DNA from: Planctomycetaceae bacterium
GTDB taxonomy: Bacteria; Planctomycetota; Planctomycetia; Pirellulales; UBA1268
NCBI GenBank assembly: GCA_947440895.1
Contig: CANETO010000174.1
Span: 1 to 5,328 of the forward strand
Direction of reading: 5' to 3'
Length of the DNA: 5,328 bases
Positions 1 to 4,765 of the stretch are shown piece after piece; within the stretch, counting starts at the first letter, position 1; every line of letters starts with the position of its first letter. Under the pieces are notes generated by a model that was given only the letters and a program-made list of their open reading frames with translations, was not told the DNA's origin and ran no database searches. A program made the translations under genes and the position numbers.

Positions 1-751
1 CCACGCAGGCCACCACGGTGTCGGGCAGGCGGCCGAGCTGCCGGCGGCACTGCTCCACCGTCTCGCGGCCGATCACCGACTGGAAGTCGCGGACGATCCG
101 CGGGAAGGGATGCGGGCCGACGACTGAGCCGATGATGTAGTGGGTGGTCTCGACCGAACCCATCCAGTCACGCATCGCCTCGTTGATCGCGTCGCGGAGC
201 GTGCGGGAGCCACTTTCAACCGGTCGCACCTCAGCCCCCATGAACCGCATGTTGCGGACGTTGGGCGCCTGCCGCCGCACGTCCTCGGCTCCCATGTAGA
301 CGACGCAGTCGAGGCCAAAGCGGGCACAGGCCGTCGCCGTGGCCACGCCATGCTGGCCGGCGCCGGTCTCGGCGATAATCCGCCGCTTGCCCATGCGGAG
401 GGCGAGCAGCCCTTGGCCAAGCGTGTTGTTGATCTTGTGGGCGCCGGTGTGGCTGAGGTCCTCGCGCTTGAAATAGATCTGGGCACCGCCGGCGAGTTCG
501 GTGAGACGCTTGGCGAAGAGCAGGGGGGTGGGCCGGCCGACGAACGCCCCCAGGAGGCCGTCGAGCTCCGCGGCGAACGCCGGATCAGCGATCGCCTCGT
601 GGTAGGCCTGCTCCAACTGCTCCAGCGCCGCCGAGAGCGTCTCGGGCACATAGCGGCCGCCAAACCGGCCGAATCGCCCCAAGGCGTCTGGCACCTGAGA
701 GAGAGGCACCTGCGAAAGTGGCGGCACGGTGGTCGAGAGTGCTGGTGTCAT
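1..751 (-). CDS. trpB: Tryptophan synthase beta chain, N-terminal 250 residues (3' end outside window)
   Basis: TrpB is the PLP enzyme that condenses indole with L-serine to give L-tryptophan, working in the cytoplasm as an alpha2-beta2 complex with TrpA. The translation has the family N terminus (GRFGGRYVPETL, about residues 28-39), the PLP-lysine motif HTGAHKINN (Lys106, equivalent to Salmonella Lys87) and AETGAGQHG with the catalytic Glu128 (Salmonella Glu109). Both motifs show the same offset of 19, so the alignment is firm. About 150 C-terminal residues, including the glycine-rich phosphate loop, lie past the left edge. The ATG at 751 is the first sensible start and gives a short extra N-terminal segment before the conserved core; no clear Shine-Dalgarno sequence precedes it. 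A PLSQV-PLSQV repeat lies at residues 11-20. The gene is divergent from mutM. Whether trpA follows cannot be seen. Family assignment is nearly certain; the exact start is less so. Confidence 0.97.
   Translation of the reverse strand, partial: MTPALSTTVPPLSQVPLSQVPDALGRFGRFGGRYVPETLSAALEQLEQAYHEAIADPAFAAELDGLLGAFVGRPTPLLFAKRLTELAGGAQIYFKREDLSHTGAHKINNTLGQGLLALRMGKRRIIAETGAGQHGVATATACARFGLDCVVYMGAEDVRRQAPNVRNMRFMGAEVRPVESGSRTLRDAINEAMRDWMGSVETTHYIIGSVVGPHPFPRIVRDFQSVIGRETVEQCRRQLGRLPDTVVACV
692..721 (-). repeat. 15-nt tandem duplication in the 5' end of trpB (PLSQV x2)
   Basis: Two adjacent 15-base units (721-707 and 706-692 on the minus strand) encode PLSQV twice. They match at 12 of 15 bases, and all three differences fall at third codon positions and are synonymous (CCA/CCT, CTT/CTC, TCG/TCT). 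The repeat lies in the variable N-terminal extension of TrpB, upstream of the conserved fold. The synonymous pattern supports this segment being translated, and so supports the start at 751. Confidence 0.75.
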
Positions 752-788
752 GATCGTGGCCGTGGCTCGAGAGGTGGCGTTGGACAAA

Positions 789-818
789 CCGGAGCATTCC
801 GATTGTAGCCTGCTCCGG
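789..818. promoter_or_regulatory. Perfect 8-bp inverted repeat in the trpB-mutM divergent region
   Basis: The arms CCGGAGCA (789-796) and TGCTCCGG (811-818) are exact reverse complements separated by 14 bases. The spacer holds the -10-like hexamer TACAAT read on the minus strand (807-802). If that hexamer is used by trpB, transcription would start near 795, so the repeat would span roughly -22 to +7, a usual place for an operator. It also sits about 30 bases upstream of the mutM start codon. No T-run follows on either strand, so it does not look like an intrinsic terminator. The repeat is seen directly; its role as an operator is inferred, and no regulator is identified. Confidence 0.45.
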
Positions 819-830
819 CACTGCTACCAT
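802..830 (-). promoter_or_regulatory. Candidate sigma-70-like promoter for trpB
   Basis: On the minus strand TACAAT (807-802) matches the -10 consensus at five of six positions. At a 17-base spacing the -35 position holds ATGGTA (830-825), which matches only three of six. The hexamer is 50 bases upstream of the trpB ATG and would leave a leader of about 44 bases. It is the most AT-rich stretch of the gap. Promoter rules in the presumed host group are poorly defined, so confidence is low. Confidence 0.35.
822..830 (+). promoter_or_regulatory. Candidate extended -10 element for mutM
   Basis: TGCTACCAT has the TGn extension followed by TACCAT, which matches the -10 consensus at four of six positions. 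It ends 17 bases before the mutM ATG, so the leader would be only about ten bases. The -35 position is poor (TTGTAG at 803-808, three of six). The element overlaps the proposed -35 of the trpB promoter on the other strand, so the two promoters could interfere. This is a weak call. Confidence 0.2.
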
Positions 831-847
831 CGAACCTCTGGTGAAAT

Positions 848-1705
848 ATGCCCGAATTGCCCGAAGTCGAGACGATGCGTCGCGGAATCGCGCACCTGGC
901 CGGACTGCGAATCACGAGCGTCGCGTTTCCGCGGCACACGGTGCGGCCTATCTCCCTGCAGCCCGCGGCCGAGAGCATGCAAGAGCGGCTCACCGGGCGG
1001 ACGATCGCGACGGTGCACCGGTTCGGGAAGCGGGTGGCTATCGAACTCGATCCGCACGACCAGGCGGGCCGCTCGTGGCTGGTGATCGAGCCGCGGATGA
1101 CGGGGCTCTTACTCGTGGCCGATCCGCCGACTCAAGCCCACCTGCGAATGAGTCTGGGACTCGACTCGCAGCAGCACCCACGCCTGCTCTTCTGGGATCG
1201 ACGGGGGCTGGGCACGATCCGGCTGCTCGATGAACAGGGCCTCGCCGCCGCCTGCGGCCCTGATCGACTCGGGCCCGACGGGCTCGACGTCACGGGTGAC
1301 GCACTTCGCGAACGGCTGAAGAAATCTCGCCGCGCGGTGAAGGTCGCTCTGCTCGACCAGCAGGCCGTGGCGGGCATCGGCAACATCTACGCCGCGGAGA
1401 TCCTTTTTGCTGCCGGAATCGACCCACGCGTGCCATGCTCGCGACTCACCGTCGCTCGCTGGGAGCAGATCGCCACGGCGGCCCGCAGCATTCTCGCCGA
1501 AGCTGTTCGGCTGGAGGGCTCGACGATCACTGACGAAACCTACAAGACCGCCGACAACCGCTCCGGGCAATTCCAGTTGCAGCATCGTGTCTACGGTCGA
1601 GAGGGAACTCCTTGCCGCCAGTGCGGCATGGCCATCCGGCGGATCGTGCAGACGCAGCGAGCGACGTTTTTCTGCCCGCAGTGCCAGTGGCACCCCCGGC
1701 GGTGA
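848..1705 (+). CDS. mutM: Formamidopyrimidine-DNA glycosylase / AP lyase (Fpg, MutM)
   Basis: MutM excises 8-oxoguanine and formamidopyrimidines from DNA and cleaves the resulting abasic site by beta/delta elimination, starting base excision repair. The 285-residue protein is close to the usual family length and complete. It begins MPELPEVET, with the catalytic Pro2 and Glu3 of Fpg rather than the PEGPE of Nei. Other landmarks are Lys61 (GKR, E. coli Lys57), Met84, the helix-two-turn-helix GIGNIYAAEILF with Asn179, and a C-terminal zinc finger with Cys256, Cys259, Cys276 and Cys279 plus Arg271 (QRATFFCPQC). The ATG start is fixed because the mature N-terminal proline is catalytic; the ribosome site is weak. 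At the void-filling loop the usual DPRRFG reads DRRGLG, so the wedge phenylalanine (E. coli Phe111) appears to be Leu121. It is probably the first gene of an operon with the DUF3500 gene and thiO. Confidence 0.98.
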   Translation: MPELPEVETMRRGIAHLAGLRITSVAFPRHTVRPISLQPAAESMQERLTGRTIATVHRFGKRVAIELDPHDQAGRSWLVIEPRMTGLLLVADPPTQAHLRMSLGLDSQQHPRLLFWDRRGLGTIRLLDEQGLAAACGPDRLGPDGLDVTGDALRERLKKSRRAVKVALLDQQAVAGIGNIYAAEILFAAGIDPRVPCSRLTVARWEQIATAARSILAEAVRLEGSTITDETYKTADNRSGQFQLQHRVYGREGTPCRQCGMAIRRIVQTQRATFFCPQCQWHPRR

Positions 1706-1738
1706 TGCCGTAGGCTTGTTCCAAGACTGTCTCACTCC

Positions 1739-1743
1739 GGAGG
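1739..1743 (+). promoter_or_regulatory. Strong Shine-Dalgarno site deciding the DUF3500 start
   Basis: GGAGG lies 3 bases before the ATG at 1747 and 9 bases before the in-frame ATG at 1753. The longer spacing is much more usual, so 1753 is favoured. This is the best ribosome binding site on the plus strand and is embedded in the palindrome CTCCGGAG (1735-1742). Confidence 0.7.
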
Positions 1744-1752
1744 TCAATGGTC

Positions 1753-2781
1753 ATGAGTGCACCGATCCATTCCCTGTCGCGTCGTCATTTCCTCGCCGGC
1801 AGTGCTGGAGCCGCCGCGGCAGCCCTGTCGCTTCCCGCTGGCTCAGGCCGTCTCTTCGGCGACGAACCCGCTGCCGCCGTCGCGCAGCAATCGTCCGAGA
1901 CCCTCGCCGGCCTGCTGCACACCTCGCTCTCACCCCAGCAACGAGAGAAAGTCTGCTTTGCCTGGGATCATGTGCACCCGAAATTCGGTCTGCTCCGCAC
2001 CCGGGTCGCCAACAACTGGAATGCCACCGAACCCGACGTTGCGGGCAGCTTTTTCACCGGTGAGCAGAAGCGGCTCATTCGCGACATCTTCGACCAACTG
2101 ATCGCCCCCGAGTGGCATGCCCGCTTTGACAAGCAGTTGGAGGACGACACAGGGGGCTTTGGCCACGGCCAGTCGATCGCCCTGATCGGTGAGCCCGGTT
2201 CGGGACAGTTTCAGTTTCTCCTCACCGGCCGGCACATGACGCTGCGGTGCGACGGCGACTCCGCCGAGCACGTCGCCTTCGGCGGGCCGATCTTCTACGG
2301 CCATGACGCCGCTGGCGACACGGAGGAGCCGAATCATCCCGGCAACGTCTTCTGGTCGCAGGCCGTGGCGGCCAACGGCGTGTTTGGGATGCTCGACGGC
2401 CGGCAGCGTTCACAGGCCCTCGTCGACACGCTTCCCCTGGAGAATGCGGTCGCCTTCCGAGGCCGCGGCACGACGCTGCCCGGTATCGCGGTGACCGATC
2501 TTTCTGCCGACCAGCGGGCCGAAATGGATCGCGTGCTCGGCCTCTTGCTCGAACCGTTCCGCGCCGCCGACCAGGCCGACGCGCGAAAATGCCTCGACAC
2601 GCAGGGCGGCCTCGACGCCTGCCGCCTGGCGTTCTATCGGCAGGGCGACCTCGGCAAGGATGGCGTCTGGGATTGCTGGCGGCTGGAGGGCCCGTCGTTC
2701 GTCTGGCATTTCCGCGGCGCGCCCCACGTGCATGTCTGGGTGAACATCGCCGACACGCCCGACATCGCCACCAACGCCTGA
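1753..2781 (+). CDS. Tat-exported DUF3500 family protein of unknown function
   Basis: This 342-residue protein has a clear twin-arginine signal: SRRHFLA (Arg10, Arg11), an alanine-rich hydrophobic stretch (about residues 15-29) and a plausible cleavage site after AVA (residues 42-44). It should therefore be folded in the cytoplasm and exported. The rest resembles DUF3500 proteins: an N-terminal helical part, GQFQFLLTGRHMTL (about 151-164), FGGPIFYGHD (176-185) and a C-terminal block with WRLEGPSFVWHFRGAPH (about 309-325) followed by His327. His319, His325 and His327 could bind metal or substrate, but this is inference. DUF3500 has no established biochemical role that I know of, so none is assigned. 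The start at 1753 is chosen on Shine-Dalgarno spacing; ATG 1747 would add Met-Val. It begins 47 bases after mutM and ends 40 bases before thiO, which suggests cotranscription. I am confident it is a real exported protein and fairly confident of the DUF3500 assignment. Confidence 0.85.
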   Translation: MSAPIHSLSRRHFLAGSAGAAAAALSLPAGSGRLFGDEPAAAVAQQSSETLAGLLHTSLSPQQREKVCFAWDHVHPKFGLLRTRVANNWNATEPDVAGSFFTGEQKRLIRDIFDQLIAPEWHARFDKQLEDDTGGFGHGQSIALIGEPGSGQFQFLLTGRHMTLRCDGDSAEHVAFGGPIFYGHDAAGDTEEPNHPGNVFWSQAVAANGVFGMLDGRQRSQALVDTLPLENAVAFRGRGTTLPGIAVTDLSADQRAEMDRVLGLLLEPFRAADQADARKCLDTQGGLDACRLAFYRQGDLGKDGVWDCWRLEGPSFVWHFRGAPHVHVWVNIADTPDIATNA

Positions 2782-2821
2782 CGCCACCTGACATTTTCTG
2801 GAACTGGAAAACCGCTCCGGC

Positions 2822-4024
2822 ATGACAGACTGCTGCATCATTGGCGGTGGCATCATCGGGCTGTCGATCGCCCGTGAACTGGCCGGCCGGGGACTCTCGG
2901 TCCGCGTCCTCGCCCGCGATGCCAGCCGCGACACAGCGTCGTGGGCGGCGGCCGGTATTTTTCCGCCGGCCCCGGACTTTGCCGCCGCTTCGGCGAACGA
3001 CCGACTGACGGCCTATTCCGACCGACTCCACCGGTCATGGGCCGAGGAACTCCGCGCCGAGACCGGCATCGACAACGAACTGGGCCAGTGCGGCGGACTG
3101 CATCTGGCGAGAGATGATCGCGGCGTCGCCCGCCTCCGCGAGGCACAGTCCTCCTGGCATTCGAAGGGCACCCGCTGCGACTGGCTCACCGGCACCGATC
3201 TGGCAATTCGGGAGCCTGCCCTCCGGGCGGCGGTCGAGCAGGGCCGGCTCCAGTGCGGGCTGCTGCTGCCCGACGAGATGCGGATCCGCCCCCCGCAGCA
3301 TCTCGAGGCGCTCAAGCAGTCGTGCCGGATGCGAGGCGTGGAGATCGTGCCGGCAGCCGAGGTGCGGGCAATCGATGTTGCCGACGGCCGGATCGAGGGC
3401 ATCCGGATCGCCCGCAGTGGCGGTGGGCTGGCGACAGAGACGATCCACTCAGATCGCTACTGTCTGGCGGCTGGTGCCTGGTCGGGCGACCTCGCCGCAT
3501 TGCTCGGCCTGCACATCGAGACCCGGCCGATCCGTGGCCAGATCGCGCTTCTGCGACTGCCCGAGCAGGTGCTCACTCGGGTGGTGAACGTCGGGCTCGA
3601 ATACCTCGTGCCACGTGATGACGGCCGGCTGCTCGTGGGCTCGACGATCGAGGATGCGGGCTTTGACAAGGCCACGACCCCCCTGGTGATCGAGCGGCTG
3701 ATCGCATTCGCACACCACGTACTGGGGCCGCTGCCTGGGGCCGTGCTCGAGCAGTCGTGGGCCGGCCTGCGGCCAGGCTCAGTCGACGGGCGTCCCTTCA
3801 TCGGTGCGGCGCCCGCCTGCAGCAACGCCTTCGTAGCCGCGGGGCATTTCCGGGCCGGCCTGCATCAATCGACCGGCACGGCCGTGCTGCTCGCCGACCT
3901 CATGACCGGCCGCACTCCGGCCCTCGATCTCGCGCCGTTTGCCCCCGGCCGCCGGCCCGAAGCTGGCTCACCCGATTCGGTGCAGGCCTATCTCGCGCGA
4001 GCGGCCGAAGCATCGGCCGGGTAG
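2822..4024 (+). CDS. thiO: Glycine oxidase ThiO-type FAD-dependent amine oxidase
   Basis: The 400-residue protein belongs to the DAO family of FAD oxidoreductases and best fits ThiO, which oxidises glycine to iminoglycine with release of hydrogen peroxide and feeds thiazole synthesis for thiamine. It has the dinucleotide-binding GGGIIG at residues 8-13, ASWAAAG at 39-45, AAGAWSG at 216-222, RPIRGQ at 235-240, YLVPRDDGRLLVGSTIEDAGFD at about 261-282, GLRPGSVDGRPFIG at 315-328 (Arg317 likely binds the substrate carboxylate) and GHFRAG at 341-346. The acidic residue normal at the end of the second beta strand appears to be Ala31 (VLARD). GHFRNG-type motifs usually have Asn where Ala345 stands here. 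The ATG has no strong Shine-Dalgarno site. No other thi gene is visible, so another secondary or primary amine substrate, as in related DAO-family enzymes, remains possible. It converges with the ATPase gene 14 bases away. Confidence 0.9.
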   Translation: MTDCCIIGGGIIGLSIARELAGRGLSVRVLARDASRDTASWAAAGIFPPAPDFAAASANDRLTAYSDRLHRSWAEELRAETGIDNELGQCGGLHLARDDRGVARLREAQSSWHSKGTRCDWLTGTDLAIREPALRAAVEQGRLQCGLLLPDEMRIRPPQHLEALKQSCRMRGVEIVPAAEVRAIDVADGRIEGIRIARSGGGLATETIHSDRYCLAAGAWSGDLAALLGLHIETRPIRGQIALLRLPEQVLTRVVNVGLEYLVPRDDGRLLVGSTIEDAGFDKATTPLVIERLIAFAHHVLGPLPGAVLEQSWAGLRPGSVDGRPFIGAAPACSNAFVAAGHFRAGLHQSTGTAVLLADLMTGRTPALDLAPFAPGRRPEAGSPDSVQAYLARAAEASAG

Positions 4025-4027
4025 TAA

Positions 4028-4051
4028 GGCTGCCAGACTCACGCGGCAGTC
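4028..4051. terminator. Weak hairpin at the thiO / ATPase convergent junction
   Basis: GGCTGCC (4028-4034) can pair with GGCAGTC (4045-4051) around a 10-base loop, giving seven pairs with one G-U on the plus strand. It begins four bases after the thiO stop and runs into the last codons of the ATPase gene. No T-run follows on either strand, so it is not a classic intrinsic terminator; it may only be an RNA end-stabilising stem or chance in GC-rich DNA. Confidence 0.25.
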
Positions 4052-4752
4052 ATGGAAAGCCGTCGGTGGATCGTCTCGACGTCGTCCGGGGTGAGGTGAC
4101 GATGCGGATCGGCGGTGGCCAGCATGGCGGCCATCTCGGCCAGCCGCACCGAGATCGCAGGCACGCCGCCCGCGATCTCGTGGATCGTACGAATCACGTT
4201 TTCACGATCCGCCTCGTCGCCACCGGCCGGCAGCGCAGAGGAGAGCAGTTGCCGTGATTCGGCCAGCGTGAACGGAGGCAGCGTGGCCCGCAGCCGTACC
4301 GACTGTTCGAGCCTCGCATCGCCCGCCATGAGCGACAGCAGCCTGCCTTCCCCCGCCAGCACGATGGCGATGCCGTCGTGCTGGCGCCGGCACCGTTCCA
4401 CAAAGTCGACTAGCTCGTGGGCCACGGCCCGATGCGCGTCGTCGACGAGCAGAACATCGGGGGCGGCGGCGTCCTCTCTCGCGGCCACCTGGCCACGGCC
4501 GGCAGCGAGATCCACGCCATTGGCATCCCTGTCGGCCCACCGCAGCAGGCGGACAGAGTGGCCCAGCGGTAGGCCATCCGTGGCAATGACGCGGAGCACC
4601 GTCGTCTTGCCCACGCCCGCGGGGCCGCAGAGAAGCGTGATCGCATCCGGCTGCCCGGCCGCGTAGGTCAGCTTCGCCACGGCGGCCTCCTGGGGCCCGG
4701 TGAGCTGAGGACGCTCCTCTGAGAACGGGCGTGTCGTGACCAGTCGTGACAT
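4039..4752 (-). CDS. AAA+ ATPase of the ExeA/GspA/MshM type
   Basis: This 237-residue protein is a P-loop ATPase of the family that includes ExeA/GspA, MshM and the ATPase of exosortase-associated polysaccharide loci. Visible landmarks are LTGPQEAAVAKL near the N terminus, Walker A GPAGVGKTT at 43-51 (Lys49), Walker B DVLLVDDAH at 98-106, VLAGEGRLL at about 130-138 where ExeA has its VGQPELR segment, and a helical lid with AGGVPAISVRLAE (about 194-206). Walker B has Asp104 where the family usually has the catalytic Glu. There is no transmembrane or peptidoglycan-binding C-terminal region, so it is the ATPase module alone. The ATG at 4752 is preferred over the TTG at 4773 because GAGGTG lies six bases upstream and this avoids overlap with the upstream gene. 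It starts 13 bases after that gene's stop, so the two are almost certainly cotranscribed. Its exact client process is not shown by this sequence. Confidence 0.88.
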   Translation of the reverse strand: MSRLVTTRPFSEERPQLTGPQEAAVAKLTYAAGQPDAITLLCGPAGVGKTTVLRVIATDGLPLGHSVRLLRWADRDANGVDLAAGRGQVAAREDAAAPDVLLVDDAHRAVAHELVDFVERCRRQHDGIAIVLAGEGRLLSLMAGDARLEQSVRLRATLPPFTLAESRQLLSSALPAGGDEADRENVIRTIHEIAGGVPAISVRLAEMAAMLATADPHRHLTPDDVETIHRRLSMTAA

Positions 4753-4758
4753 GATCGG

Positions 4759-4764
4759 CACCTC
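4759..4764 (-). promoter_or_regulatory. Shine-Dalgarno site deciding the ATPase start
   Basis: On the minus strand GAGGTG begins one base after the TGA (4768-4766) of the upstream gene and ends six bases before the ATG at 4752. This spacing supports ATG 4752 over the upstream in-frame TTG, and suggests translation coupled to the preceding gene. Confidence 0.65.
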
Positions 4765-4765
4765 G

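Noticed and set aside
140..808. Plus-strand open frame of 222 codons opposite trpB
   Set aside because: It is antisense to a well-conserved trpB, has no recognisable motif, and long antisense frames are expected in GC-rich coding DNA.
1715..1725. CTTG-ttc-CAAG hairpin after the mutM stop
   Set aside because: Four base pairs with a three-base loop and no T-run are trivial and would not end transcription.
1407..2063. Plus-strand frame of 218 codons spanning the mutM-DUF3500 boundary
   Set aside because: It overlaps two confidently assigned genes in another frame and its product is low-complexity and Arg/Ser-rich.
2794..2811. TTTTC...GAAAA mini inverted repeat and CTGGAA tandem in the DUF3500-thiO gap
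   Set aside because: Five pairs of mostly A-T and a two-copy 6-mer are too weak to call a terminator, promoter or operator.
2815..2820. CTCCGG recurring upstream of mutM, the DUF3500 gene and thiO as a shared regulatory motif
   Set aside because: The hexamer also occurs inside coding regions (for example near 3220 and 3914) and is expected often in GC-rich DNA; spacing to the three start codons differs.
2222..3031. Minus-strand open frame of 269 codons opposite the DUF3500 gene and the start of thiO
   Set aside because: The product is extremely Arg-rich with no domain, spans two confirmed plus-strand genes and their gap, and has the composition of a GC-driven shadow frame.
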